A stretch of DNA of 64,000 bases from Pseudorhodobacter sp. E13 (lineage in GTDB: Bacteria > Pseudomonadota > Alphaproteobacteria > Rhodobacterales > Rhodobacteraceae). Below the pieces are notes generated by a model. The model was not told where the DNA came from and ran no database searches. It was given only the letters and a program-made list of their open reading frames with translations. Shown piece by piece: positions 54,262 to 63,190 of this stretch (within the stretch, counting starts at the first letter, position 1; the number at the start of each line of letters is the position of its first letter). A program made the position numbers and the translations under genes. The stretch covers positions 186,001-250,000 of the forward strand of contig NZ_RPEN01000156.1 in NCBI RefSeq assembly GCF_003991405.1. Direction: 5' to 3'.

Positions 54262-56814
54262 ATGAGCGAGACTTCCCCCAAAGCCATCCTTCTGGCCGAT
54301 TATGCGCCCTATCCCTTTGTGGTGGACCATGTGGCGCTGCATTTCGCCTTGAACCCGACCCAGACGCGGGTGAAGGCCAAACTGTCCCTTGCGCCCAATC
54401 CGGCGGCACCATCGGGGCAGGATATGCGGCTGGACGGGGAAAAGCTGATCCTGAAATCCTTGGCGCTGAACGGCACGCCGCTGGACCTGACCCCGGATGA
54501 CACCGGGCTGACGATCCCTGCCGCGCTGATCCCCGCAGGCCCGTTCACACTGGAAACCGAGGTAGAGATTTCGCCGCAAACCAACACCTCGCTGGATGGG
54601 CTTTATATGTCGGGGGGGATGTATTGCACGCAATGCGAGGCGCAGGGCTTTCGCAAGATCACCTTCTACCCCGACCGCCCCGATGTGATGGCGCGGTTTG
54701 ACGTCACGATGGACACGGATATGCCGGTGCAACTGTCGAACGGCAACCCGACCGGGCCGGGCGCGTGGCATGACCCGTGGCCGAAACCGGCCTATCTGTT
54801 CGCGCTGGTCGCGGGCAATCTGGTGGCCTATTCCGACCGCTTTACCACGATGTCGGGCCGCGAGGTGGCGCTGAATATTTATGTTCGTCCGGGGGATGAG
54901 GGAAAATGCGCCTATGCGATGGACAGCCTGATCCGGTCGATGAAATGGGATGAGGAGGTCTATGGCCGCGAATATGATCTTGATATCTTCAACATCGTCG
55001 CGGTGGATGATTTCAACATGGGGGCGATGGAAAACAAGGGCCTCAACATCTTCAACTCCAAGCTGGTGCTGGCCACACCCGAAACCGCCACCGATGATGA
55101 TTACGCGCGGATAGAGGCGGTGATAGCGCATGAATATTTCCACAACTGGACGGGCAATCGCATCACCTGCCGCGACTGGTTCCAGCTGTGCCTGAAAGAA
55201 GGGCTGACGGTGTATCGCGATCAGCAGTTTTCGGGCGATATGCGCAGCCATGCGGTAAAGCGGATTGAGGATGTGCTGACGCTGCGCGCGCGCCAGTTCC
55301 GCGAAGATGGCGGGCCGCTGGCACATGCCGTGCGGCCTGACAGCTATGTAGAGATCAACAATTTCTACACCGCGACGATTTATGAAAAAGGCGCGGAAGT
55401 GATCGGGATGCTGAAGGCGCTGGTGGGCGAGGCGGGCTATAAGGCCGCGCTGGACCTCTATTTTGATCGCCATGATGGCGATGCGGCGACGATCGAGGAT
55501 TGGCTTCAGGTGTTTGAGGATGCCACGGGCCGCGATCTGACCCAGTTCAAACATTGGTATACCCAAGCCGGCACCCCGCGCGTCACAGTGACGGATGACT
55601 TTAAGAATGGCACCTATACCCTTCATCTGGAACAGAAAAACCCGCCCACACCGGGCCAGCCGCACAAAGACCCCAAGGTGATTCCGGTGGCGGTGGGCTT
55701 GCTGAACCCCAATGGCGATGAGGTGGTGCCGACGCGGGTGCTGGAGCTGACGCAGGCGCGGCAAAGCTTTGTGTTCGAAGGGCTTGCCAGCCGCCCGGTG
55801 CCGTCGATTCTGCGCGGGTTTTCGGCCCCGGTGGTGCTGGAGCGCGACAGCAGCGCCACGGAACGCGCCTTTCTGCTGGCACATGACACCGACCCGTTCA
55901 ACAAATGGGAAGCAGGCCGCGCCTTGGCCAAAGAGGTGCTGATCGCCAAGATCACGCGCGGGGCGGCAACCCCGCCGGATTGGTTGGCGGCAGTGGAAAC
56001 CGTGACCTTTGACGACAGCCTTGACCCTGCCTTCCGCGCCCTGACGCTGCGCTTGCCGGGCGAGGATGACATCGCCCAAACCCTGCATGCCGCAGGCCAT
56101 GTGCCTGACCCGGCGGCCATTCATGCCGCACGGCAAGCGATGCTGGACGATCTGGCGCAAGCGCTCCGCGCGCGGTTGCCCGCGCTTGTCGCTGCGTTGG
56201 CGACCCCCGGTCCGTTTGATCCCGGCGCTGTTGCGGCGGGGCGGCGTGCCTTGCGGCTGGGCGCGCTGGCGCTGCTGTCGCGGCTGGATGCGGGCGTGGC
56301 GGCGCGTGCGGCCTATGACAGCGCCAATTCAATGACCGAGCAGATGGGCGCTTTGGCGGTGCTGCTGGATATCGGGCAAGGGGCGGACCAGAGTGCGGCC
56401 TTCCGCCGTCAATGGCAGGCGGACCGGTTGGTGATGGACAAATGGTTCGCGCTGCAAGTCAGCTATGCCGCGCCCGAGGCCACTGCCGCCATCACGCGGG
56501 CGCTGACCGAGGACAAGGATTTCGACTGGAAGAACCCCAACCGGTTCCGCGCCGTCATCGCCTCACTTTCCGGCAATCACGCGGGGTTTCACCATGCCAG
56601 CGGCGACAGTTACCGCCTGCTGGCCGATTGGCTGATCCGGCTGGACCCGGTGAACCCGCAAACCGCCGCCCGCATGTCCAGCGCCTTTGAAACCTGGCCG
56701 CGCTATGACGCCGACCGCCAAGCCTTGATCCGGGCGGAACTGGCGCGGATACAGGCGACCAAGGGCCTTAGCCGCAATCTGGGCGAAATGGTGGGGCGGA
56801 TGCTGGGGGCCTGA
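54262..56814 (+). CDS. pepN: Aminopeptidase N
   Basis: Zinc M1 metallopeptidase that removes N-terminal residues from peptides in the cytoplasm. The exopeptidase motif GAMENKGLN is near residue 255 and the zinc motif HEYFHNWTGNR near 291, with the second Glu about 19 residues further on (CLKEGLTVYRD). At 850 aa it is the size of the E. coli-type enzyme. An intrinsic terminator follows. Confidence 0.97.
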   Translation: MSETSPKAILLADYAPYPFVVDHVALHFALNPTQTRVKAKLSLAPNPAAPSGQDMRLDGEKLILKSLALNGTPLDLTPDDTGLTIPAALIPAGPFTLETEVEISPQTNTSLDGLYMSGGMYCTQCEAQGFRKITFYPDRPDVMARFDVTMDTDMPVQLSNGNPTGPGAWHDPWPKPAYLFALVAGNLVAYSDRFTTMSGREVALNIYVRPGDEGKCAYAMDSLIRSMKWDEEVYGREYDLDIFNIVAVDDFNMGAMENKGLNIFNSKLVLATPETATDDDYARIEAVIAHEYFHNWTGNRITCRDWFQLCLKEGLTVYRDQQFSGDMRSHAVKRIEDVLTLRARQFREDGGPLAHAVRPDSYVEINNFYTATIYEKGAEVIGMLKALVGEAGYKAALDLYFDRHDGDAATIEDWLQVFEDATGRDLTQFKHWYTQAGTPRVTVTDDFKNGTYTLHLEQKNPPTPGQPHKDPKVIPVAVGLLNPNGDEVVPTRVLELTQARQSFVFEGLASRPVPSILRGFSAPVVLERDSSATERAFLLAHDTDPFNKWEAGRALAKEVLIAKITRGAATPPDWLAAVETVTFDDSLDPAFRALTLRLPGEDDIAQTLHAAGHVPDPAAIHAARQAMLDDLAQALRARLPALVAALATPGPFDPGAVAAGRRALRLGALALLSRLDAGVAARAAYDSANSMTEQMGALAVLLDIGQGADQSAAFRRQWQADRLVMDKWFALQVSYAAPEATAAITRALTEDKDFDWKNPNRFRAVIASLSGNHAGFHHASGDSYRLLADWLIRLDPVNPQTAARMSSAFETWPRYDADRQALIRAELARIQATKGLSRNLGEMVGRMLGA

Positions 56815-56824
56815 GCCCGGCAAA

Positions 56825-56851
56825 GGGGGGCAGGGCGGCCCCCCATTTTTT
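56825..56851 (+). terminator. Intrinsic terminator of pepN
   Basis: Stem GGGGGGC/GCCCCCC with a 6-nt loop, then A and six T (56846-56851), 10 bp after the pepN stop. Confidence 0.85.
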
Positions 56852-56914
56852 ACTTGGGTTTTGTGCAGGCTCGGGCAATAAACGGTATCCGGTGCATTGG
56901 TTGGAGTGTTTTTG

Positions 56915-57445
56915 ATGCCATTTATTCTGGGGCTTTTGGGCCTGATTGCCGCCGCCTATTTCTGGGCAAACCGCGCCCGCAATGCCGCCCATATGACCAA
57001 TGATCTGGCGGGCATGGCGTCAGACGTGATGGCCGCCGCGCGGCGTTTTGGGTTTAGCCGCAAGCTGAACCTGCATCCGGTGGAATCGATTGATGACCCC
57101 AAACTTGCCACCGCCGCCTGTGGCCTTGCCTTTCTGGAACTCGACGGGCTGCCTTCAGCGGAACAGCATGAAGCGCTGACGCGGTCTGTGCAAAGCCACC
57201 TCGATCTGGACCATGCCAAAGCGCAGGAATCGCTGATCCTTGGTCGCTGGCTTTTGTCGGAATCCGGGGGCGCTGCGTCTGGCTTTACACGGGTGCTTCG
57301 GCGTCTGGTCAAGCTTCAGGGCCGCGATGCGCTGGAGCCGTTGATGGCCGTGTTGAACGACACCGCGCAATCGGGGCACACGGGCCTGTCGATCAAACAA
57401 AAAGAGGCGCTGGAGGAGGTGACGCAGGCCTTTCGCTTGCGCTAG
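56915..57445 (+). CDS. Hypothetical membrane-anchored protein
   Basis: A 176-aa protein from the ATG at 56915 (GGAG 9 nt upstream). One hydrophobic N-terminal segment (residues 2-18) is followed by a soluble helical domain without Cys. No family was recognised. It lies between pepN and an acyltransferase gene on the same strand. Confidence 0.7.
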   Translation: MPFILGLLGLIAAAYFWANRARNAAHMTNDLAGMASDVMAAARRFGFSRKLNLHPVESIDDPKLATAACGLAFLELDGLPSAEQHEALTRSVQSHLDLDHAKAQESLILGRWLLSESGGAASGFTRVLRRLVKLQGRDALEPLMAVLNDTAQSGHTGLSIKQKEALEEVTQAFRLR

Positions 57446-57488
57446 CACCGTCACACTGCCGTAACGGAATCGCGGCAAAGATGCGGCT

Positions 57489-58361
57489 ATGAAACACCGC
57501 ATCGCCCCTTTGATGACCGAACGCGCGGCTTGGCTGTCCAAGCCCGCCTTCGCCCCCGCCCGCCGTCTGATGGAACGCCTGCTGCGCTTTCCCGAAACGC
57601 TGACATGGGCCGAGATTTGCCGCGACCTGCCTGCCGACCGGGTCATGTCGGTGATGGCCGCGCTGATCGCCTGCAACACCCGCGTCACGGGGCTGGAACA
57701 TATCCCCCGCATAGGCCCCGCGCTGATCGTGGCAAACCACCCCACGGGCATCGCGGATGGCATCATCCTGCACCACCTGCTGGCGCCGATCCGCCGCGAC
57801 CTGTTCTTTTTTGCCAATGCCGATATCCTGCGGGTCTTGCCGCAAATGGCCCCGATGATCGCCCCGGTCGAATGGCGGCCCGACAAGCGCTGCCACAGCA
57901 AGGCCCGCGCCACGATGGTATTTACCCGCGCGGCGATTACGGCGGGGCGGCTGGGCGTCATCTTCCCTTCGGGCCGCTTGGCCAAACGCCGTGGGCTTCA
58001 CCTGCATGAACGCCCTTGGATGGCCTCTGCCGCGCAGCTGGCGCGCAAACATGACCTGCCGGTGATCCCGGTCAACATCCGCGCCCGCAACTCTACGCTG
58101 TTCTACTTGCTGGACCGGATTCACCCCAGCCTGCGCGATATCACCCTGTTCCACGAGGTGCTGAACAAAGCCGACCAACCCTTCCGGCTGACGGTGGGCC
58201 GCGCCATCCCCGCCGCGCATCTGCCCCAAGGGGCCGAGGCCGCGACCCAATTCCTGCGCGACGCAACCCTTGGCATGGGGGGCACAGCCCGCCCCACACT
58301 TGGCCTGTTGGAAACCCGCCGCCCGCCAATCTGGCTTGAACCCGTGGCACCGCTGCCGTAA
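57489..58361 (+). CDS. Lysophospholipid acyltransferase-type protein
   Basis: A 290-aa protein of the glycerolipid acyltransferase (PlsC-like) fold. VANHPTGIADGIILHHLLAP near residue 81 holds the catalytic His and Asp, although the spacing is HX5D rather than the usual HX4D. FPSGRLAKRRG near 158 corresponds to the second conserved block, and VIPVNIRARN to the third. A membrane-associated phospholipid or ornithine-lipid acyltransferase is possible; the acyl acceptor is not known. Confidence 0.78.
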   Translation: MKHRIAPLMTERAAWLSKPAFAPARRLMERLLRFPETLTWAEICRDLPADRVMSVMAALIACNTRVTGLEHIPRIGPALIVANHPTGIADGIILHHLLAPIRRDLFFFANADILRVLPQMAPMIAPVEWRPDKRCHSKARATMVFTRAAITAGRLGVIFPSGRLAKRRGLHLHERPWMASAAQLARKHDLPVIPVNIRARNSTLFYLLDRIHPSLRDITLFHEVLNKADQPFRLTVGRAIPAAHLPQGAEAATQFLRDATLGMGGTARPTLGLLETRRPPIWLEPVAPLP

Positions 58362-58391
58362 ACAGTCCCCAAGCCAATAAAGGGACGCGCA

Positions 58392-59903
58392 ATGCTCGAT
58401 CTGACCTATGAGAACCCGAAGCCGAAGGTGATTGCCGGGGCAAAGCATGATTGGGAACTTGTGATCGGGATGGAAATCCATGCGCAGGTCTCCTCTAACG
58501 CCAAGCTGTTTTCCGGGGCCTCCACCCAAGTCGGCGCGGAACCCAATTCCAACGTCGCCTTCGTGGATGCCGCGATGCCCGGAATGTTGCCGGTTATCAA
58601 TGACTTCTGCGTTGAACAAGCGGTGCGCTCGGGCCTTGGGCTGAAGGCGCAGATCAACCTGCGCTCCGCCTTTGACCGCAAGAATTACTTCTATCCCGAC
58701 CTGCCGCAGGGCTATCAGATCAGCCAACTTTACCACCCCATCGTGGGCGAAGGCGAAGTGCTGGTAGAACTGGCCCCCGGCATTGCCCGGCTTGTGCGCG
58801 TCGAACGCATCCACCTTGAACAGGACGCGGGCAAATCCATTCACGATATGGACCCGACGATGTCTTTCGTCGATTTCAACCGCACTGGCGTGGCGCTGAT
58901 GGAAATCGTCTCCCGCCCCGATATCCGCTCGGCCGAAGAAGCCACCGCCTATGTCACCAAACTGCGCCAGATCCTGCGCTATCTGGGCACTTGCGATGGC
59001 AATATGCAAAACGGCAACCTGCGCGCCGATGTCAACGTCTCTGTCTGCCGCCCCGGCCAGTATGAGAAATATCAGGCCACGCAGGATTTCAGCCATCTTG
59101 GCACCCGCTGCGAAATCAAGAACATGAACTCCATGCGCTTCATGACGCAAGCCATTGATTTTGAAGCCCGCCGCCAGATCGCTATTCTAGAGGACGGCGG
59201 CGAGGTGCATCAGGAAACCCGGCTTTACGACCCGGACAAGGGCGAAACCCGGTCGATGCGCAGCAAAGAAGAGGCGCATGACTACCGCTATTTCCCATGC
59301 CCCGACCTGCTGCCGCTGGAAATCGAACAGGCGTGGGTGGATGAGATTGCCGCCTCCATGCCCGAACTGCCCGATGCCAAAAAAGCGCGTTTCATGGCGG
59401 ATTTCGGTCTGACCGATTATGATGCCAATGTGCTGACCGCCGATCTGGATAGCGCGGGCTTCTTTGAATCCGTGGCCAAGGGTCGCGATGGCAAGATCGC
59501 CGCGAACTGGGTCATCAACGAACTCTTTGGCCGCTTGAACAAGGAAAGCCTGACCATCGCCGACACGCCGATGTCAGCCGACCAACTGGGCGGCATCATT
59601 GACCTGATCACCAGCGGCGAGATTTCGGGCAAGATGGCCAAGGATCTGTTCGAACTGGTCTGGACCAAAGGCGGCAATCCCGCCGAAGTTGCTGCGGCCA
59701 ATGGCATGAAGCAAGTCACCGATACCGGCGCGATTGAGGCGGCGGTGGATGAAATTATCGCCGCCAACCCCGCGCAGGTGGAAAAGGCGCAGGCCAACCC
59801 GAAACTGGCGGGCTGGTTCGTGGGCCAGGTCATCAAGGCCACAGGGGGCAAGGCAGCACCTGCGATGGTGCAGCAATTGGTGGCGCAGAAACTGGGGCTG
59901 TAA
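58392..59903 (+). CDS. gatB: Asp-tRNA(Asn)/Glu-tRNA(Gln) amidotransferase subunit B
   Basis: The catalytic kinase-like subunit of GatCAB, which converts misacylated Glu-tRNA(Gln) or Asp-tRNA(Asn). 503 aa. GMEIHAQ near residue 26 and [16 protein letters not shown] near 96, then [19 protein letters not shown] near 277 and [15 protein letters not shown] are hallmarks; the C-terminal YqeY-like tRNA-binding domain ends the protein. A GTAGGGTGGG hairpin repeat follows. Confidence 0.97.
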   Translation: MLDLTYENPKPKVIAGAKHDWELVIGMEIHAQVSSNAKLFSGASTQVGAEPNSNVAFVDAAMPGMLPVINDFCVEQAVRSGLGLKAQINLRSAFDRKNYFYPDLPQGYQISQLYHPIVGEGEVLVELAPGIARLVRVERIHLEQDAGKSIHDMDPTMSFVDFNRTGVALMEIVSRPDIRSAEEATAYVTKLRQILRYLGTCDGNMQNGNLRADVNVSVCRPGQYEKYQATQDFSHLGTRCEIKNMNSMRFMTQAIDFEARRQIAILEDGGEVHQETRLYDPDKGETRSMRSKEEAHDYRYFPCPDLLPLEIEQAWVDEIAASMPELPDAKKARFMADFGLTDYDANVLTADLDSAGFFESVAKGRDGKIAANWVINELFGRLNKESLTIADTPMSADQLGGIIDLITSGEISGKMAKDLFELVWTKGGNPAEVAAANGMKQVTDTGAIEAAVDEIIAANPAQVEKAQANPKLAGWFVGQVIKATGGKAAPAMVQQLVAQKLGL

Positions 59904-59914
59904 GGGCCGCAGGG

Positions 59915-59935
59915 GTAGGGTGGGTGTAACCCACC
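59915..59935. repeat. GTAGGGTGGG hairpin repeat, copy 2
   Basis: GTAGGGTGGGT-GTA-ACCCACC, a 7-bp perfect stem with a 3-nt loop, 12 bp after the gatB stop. It shares the GTAGGGTGGG head with the copy at 22591 but has a different loop and a T-A closing pair instead of C-G. Confidence 0.6.
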
Positions 59936-59963
59936 GCTCCTTGTCACCGATCACGATTTCAGG

Positions 59964-59995
59964 GGGCCGCGCTCACGACAATGTGGGCGCGGCCC
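59964..59995 (+). terminator. Long hairpin downstream of gatB
   Basis: GGGCCGCGC(T)CAC-GACAAT-GTG(G)GCGCGGCCC gives a 13-bp stem with one G-U pair and a 6-nt loop. The downstream sequence is TCTCGACTTTT, a weak T-run. Probably ends the gatB transcript. Confidence 0.65.
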
Positions 59996-60032
59996 TCTCG
60001 ACTTTTGGCGGGGGCTGGCCGATGCAAGGGGT

Positions 60033-60371
60033 ATGAGTTTGCGCGCCGCCCTCTCCGTTCTGTTGATGGTTCTGATCCTGCCATGGGGCGCTTATGGCGC
60101 GGGCCATGCAGGCAGCGACCTGCGCACAGCACAGGGCGCGCAAACGGTCGCGGCCACAATCAGCGATGCCAAAGGCGCCGAGATCAAGGCCCGCAGCGCT
60201 TGCCGGATCGCGGTTCTGCCCGGATCACCCTGTAACCCGGACCCTGTGCTGCCCCCCGGCCTTGCGCCCTTGACGCGCAGCGCCAGCGCCAGTGTGGCTG
60301 TGCCCTTGTCCGATTGGCACAGCCAAGGCCGCAGCCTTGCCCCGCCCCGTGCGCCTCCGCGCTTGATCTGA
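60033..60371 (+). CDS. Small secreted hypothetical protein
   Basis: A 112-aa protein with AGGGG just before the ATG. The first 22 residues look like a signal peptide (ending GAYGAGHA), and two Cys (CRIA and SPCNPD) lie near residues 57 and 67. The tail is Pro/Ala/Ser-rich. No family recognised. Confidence 0.55.
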   Translation: MSLRAALSVLLMVLILPWGAYGAGHAGSDLRTAQGAQTVAATISDAKGAEIKARSACRIAVLPGSPCNPDPVLPPGLAPLTRSASASVAVPLSDWHSQGRSLAPPRAPPRLI

Positions 60372-60431
60372 CCGGGTCGTCTGGTGCGCCACCGTTGCGC
60401 GCCGCCTCTGTCCGTTCATCAAGGAAATCCA

Positions 60432-61121
60432 ATGCTTAGCAGACGCAGCTTTACCGCGCTTGGCGCGGTGGCGGGCCTTTCGGCCTGTATCAAAACCCCT
60501 GTCACCCCCGAACCGCCGCCCGCACCGGCCTATCCGCCCTTGCCTGCCTTTTATGGCGCGGTTCAGGATGAGCCGTTCCCCATTCCCGCCGTGCCCGAAG
60601 GCATCATCGCGCCGGAATACTGGCGGCAAGAGGTGGCAAACCCTTGGCCCGACCAGCCGCGCGGCAGCATCTTTGTCGATCCCGATGCCGCGCTTTTGCA
60701 TTTCGTCGAAAGCCCGGCGGTGGCGATGCGCTATGGCGTCAGTGTGGGGGCGGCGGGCTTTGCTTGGGATGGCACGGCGCGGCTGCAATTCAGTCGCAAA
60801 TGGCCGCGTTGGAACGTGCCGGACGAGATGATTGCGCGCAGGCCCGAACTCGCCCCCTATTCGGTCGCCAATGGCGGGATGGATGCAGGGCCGGGTAACC
60901 CGTTGGGCGCGCGGGCGCTCTATCTGTTTCAGAACGGGGTCGATACGCTTTACCGCATCCATGGCGATGCCAGTGCGCGCGAATTGGGCCGCGCGGTGTC
61001 TTCGGGCTGTATCCGGATGCTCAACCAAGATGCGATTGATCTGTATGACCGCTCTGTTCACGGTGCCTCGGTCACGGTGTTGCCCTCGCTCAAAGGTGAT
61101 GGTCTGGCGCAGGTTTACTAG
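60432..61121 (+). CDS. L,D-transpeptidase family lipoprotein
   Basis: A 229-aa protein from the ATG at 60432 (AAGGA upstream). An RRSF start and a hydrophobic stretch lead to the lipobox-like GLSAC (Cys at about residue 20). The YkuD domain covers about residues 75-225; its active site IHGDASARELGRAVSSGCIR has His and Cys in the usual HXX14-17SxGCxR arrangement. It can crosslink peptidoglycan or attach proteins to it in the periplasm. Confidence 0.9.
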   Translation: MLSRRSFTALGAVAGLSACIKTPVTPEPPPAPAYPPLPAFYGAVQDEPFPIPAVPEGIIAPEYWRQEVANPWPDQPRGSIFVDPDAALLHFVESPAVAMRYGVSVGAAGFAWDGTARLQFSRKWPRWNVPDEMIARRPELAPYSVANGGMDAGPGNPLGARALYLFQNGVDTLYRIHGDASARELGRAVSSGCIRMLNQDAIDLYDRSVHGASVTVLPSLKGDGLAQVY

Positions 61122-61302
61122 GGCTGGCGGTGCGGAAAAGGCCGTTCTGACCTCTTAACATCAGGTTAAAATTTGAACAGATGTTAAGGTATATCAGTGG
61201 CTTGCGGTGCATTTCGCGCGCGATTCACGCAGCGGAATCGCACCCCTTTCCCCGCAGCGTCCAATCGGCTAGGGTCTGCCTCGTGTCGATCCCGGAGGCT
61301 GC

Positions 61303-61716
61303 ATGAAACACTACGAATATCAGGTCGTTCCCGCCCCCAAAAAGGGCGAGAAAGCCAAGGGGGCCAAAACCGCCGCCGAGAAATTTGCCGTGGCCCTGAC
61401 CAATCTGATGAACCGGATGGGGGCCGAAGGCTGGGACTATATTCGTGCCGATACGCTGCCCTGCGAAGAACGCGTAGGGTTGACCGGCAGCAAAACCACC
61501 TTCCAGAACATGCTGGTATTCCGCCGAGAGATGTTCATCGAGGCGGTGGATATGCTGGAGCCGGAAACCGCGCACAAGACCATCCCGCCCAAGCGGCGCG
61601 AGCCGACCCTGTCGCCGATCCCGGCAGAGCTGTTTGCCGACCCCGAACCCAGTGAGGTGGAGCCGGTTGCGGTGATGCCGATCAAGGCCAAGCCGGAAAA
61701 GATCAGCGCCGAGTAA
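61303..61716 (+). CDS. DUF4177 protein
   Basis: A 137-aa soluble protein. KHYEYQVVPAPKKGEKAKG at the N-terminus and NRMGAEGWDYIRADTLPCEER near residue 38 match DUF4177, a small fold found in many Rhodobacterales. The last third is Pro/Glu-rich and disordered. Function unknown. Confidence 0.78.
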   Translation: MKHYEYQVVPAPKKGEKAKGAKTAAEKFAVALTNLMNRMGAEGWDYIRADTLPCEERVGLTGSKTTFQNMLVFRREMFIEAVDMLEPETAHKTIPPKRREPTLSPIPAELFADPEPSEVEPVAVMPIKAKPEKISAE

Positions 61717-61731
61717 GCCGCGCGCGGCGGG

Positions 61732-62838
61732 TCAGCCCCGTGCTGCCTGCAAGGCTTTGGGCAAGGCTTGGGCAAACACCGCCAGCGCGGCGGCATCGCC
61801 CAGACTGACGCGAATGCAGCGATCCATCGGGGCCACGCCGGGCATCCGCACAAACACCCCTTCGCGGCCAAGCGCCTGCAAGACACGGCGGGCAAAATCG
61901 CCGTCCTGCCCGCAATCAAGGCAGATGAAATTGGTCGCCGAAGGCAGCGGCTGCAAGCCATTGGCCAGCCCCACCGCGCCAAAACTGTCGCGGGCCGCGA
62001 TGACCTGCGCGCGCACCTGCGCCAGCCAGTCCTGATCGGCCAGCGCCGCCAAAGCCCCGGCCTGTGCGATGCGCCCCACCCCGAAATGGTTGCGGACCTT
62101 GTTGAAGGCTTGCACCAACCCCGGTGCGGCGATGCCATAGCCCACCCGCAAGCCCGCCATGCCATAGCCTTTGGAAAAGGTGCGAAAGCGGATCACGCGC
62201 GGATCATCGGCAGGAATGTCGGCTGCGGTGCCGTCGGGGGCAAGATCGATATAGGCTTCATCGAGGATCAGCAGGCAGCCATCCGGCAAGGCGTCGATCA
62301 TCGCGGTGATGCGCGCGGCGGGCAGGTGGCTGCCCATCGGGTTGTCGGGATTTGCCAGATAAATCAGCTTTGCGCCAAGCTCGGAGGCGCGGGCGACGAG
62401 TGCCTCCGGGTCTTCATGGTCGGCTTTATAGGGCACTTTGTTCAAAGCGCCGCCAAAGCCTGTGACATGGAAGTTGAAGGTGGGATAAGCCCCGTCAGAG
62501 GTGACAACAGCATCCCCCGGCCCGATGAGAAGCCGCACGAGATACCCCAGCAAGCCGTCAATACCTTCGCCAACCACGATGTTGTCGGGGCGCGTGCCGT
62601 GATGGGCAGCAAGGGCTGTGCGCAGGTCGTGCAGTTCCGGGTCGCCATACATCCAGACATCGCGCGCCGCTGCCGCCATTGCGGCAATCGCGCGGGGGGA
62701 GGGGCCGAACATGCTTTCATTCGCGCCCAGCCGTGCGGCGAAGGGGTGGCCGATGGCGCGTTCCTGGGTTTCGGGGCCCACAAACGGGACGGTTGCGGGC
62801 AGGCTGGCGGCCAGTGGCGTATATTGCGGTGTTTTCAT
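61732..62838 (-). CDS. HisC-like class I/II aminotransferase
   Basis: A 368-aa PLP aminotransferase from the ATG at 62838; a TTG at 62874 is possible but lacks a ribosome site. NESMFGPSPRAIAAM near residue 42, NPDNPMGSHLP near 157 and the PLP lysine in TFSKGYGMAGLRVGYG near 220 fit the histidinol-phosphate aminotransferase family. It stands alone, so its substrate, histidinol phosphate or an aromatic amino acid, is not settled. Confidence 0.85.
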   Translation of the reverse strand: MKTPQYTPLAASLPATVPFVGPETQERAIGHPFAARLGANESMFGPSPRAIAAMAAAARDVWMYGDPELHDLRTALAAHHGTRPDNIVVGEGIDGLLGYLVRLLIGPGDAVVTSDGAYPTFNFHVTGFGGALNKVPYKADHEDPEALVARASELGAKLIYLANPDNPMGSHLPAARITAMIDALPDGCLLILDEAYIDLAPDGTAADIPADDPRVIRFRTFSKGYGMAGLRVGYGIAAPGLVQAFNKVRNHFGVGRIAQAGALAALADQDWLAQVRAQVIAARDSFGAVGLANGLQPLPSATNFICLDCGQDGDFARRVLQALGREGVFVRMPGVAPMDRCIRVSLGDAAALAVFAQALPKALQAARG

Positions 62839-62932
62839 AGGGGCGAGATAGCCAGAAATTCCCCCCTTCGGCAAGGCTTGTCACAGCGGGGCAAGCGCCC
62901 ATCTTGAGCGGGCATTGCACGGAGGGCAGCAC

Positions 62933-63100
62933 ATGGCAAAAGGCATTTCCCGGCGCGGGTTTCTGGCAACGGCTGCGGCGGCGGGGTCGGTGAAACTGTT
63001 GCCGCAGGTGGTGGGGAAAATGGGGGGCAAGCGGGTGCTGACGCTGGTCTGGGACAAGAGCATCGGTGCGATGCGCGCCATTGACAGGCTGGTGCCTTAG
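62933..63100 (+). CDS. Tiny protein with a Tat-like N-terminus
   Basis: A 55-aa ORF with GGAGGG 8 nt before the ATG. The N-terminus AKGISRRGFLATAAAAGSV matches the SRRxFL twin-arginine pattern with a short hydrophobic stretch. The remaining 30 residues are basic and contain no Cys. It lies between a divergent aminotransferase and the convergent valS. The size is unusual for a Tat substrate; it may be a remnant or a genuine small protein. Confidence 0.6.
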   Translation: MAKGISRRGFLATAAAAGSVKLLPQVVGKMGGKRVLTLVWDKSIGAMRAIDRLVP

Positions 63101-63112
63101 GCAAGCCGGGGG

Positions 63113-63184
63113 GAGGGGGCGCTCGCGCCCCCTCTGGCCCTTAAGGGCCATTCACCCCCGAGGATATTTGGGCCGAAAAGAAAG
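63113..63184 (+). repeat. Dispersed element with two hairpins, full-length copy
   Basis: Hairpin 1 GAGGGGGCGC-TC-GCGCCCCCTC (10 bp), hairpin 2 TGGCCC-TTAA-GGGCCA, then TTCACCCCCGAGGATATTTG and GGCCGAAAAGAAAG. Stem sequences differ from the 36189 copy while the arrangement is the same. It lies between the small Tat-motif gene and the convergent valS. Confidence 0.8.
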
Positions 63185-63190
63185 CAGGCT

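Noticed and set aside
54226-56160. A 644-aa open frame on the minus strand
   Set aside because: Opposite pepN, which has clear zinc-peptidase motifs. The same reasoning removes long frames opposite cysI, gatB and the XdhC-VWA genes.
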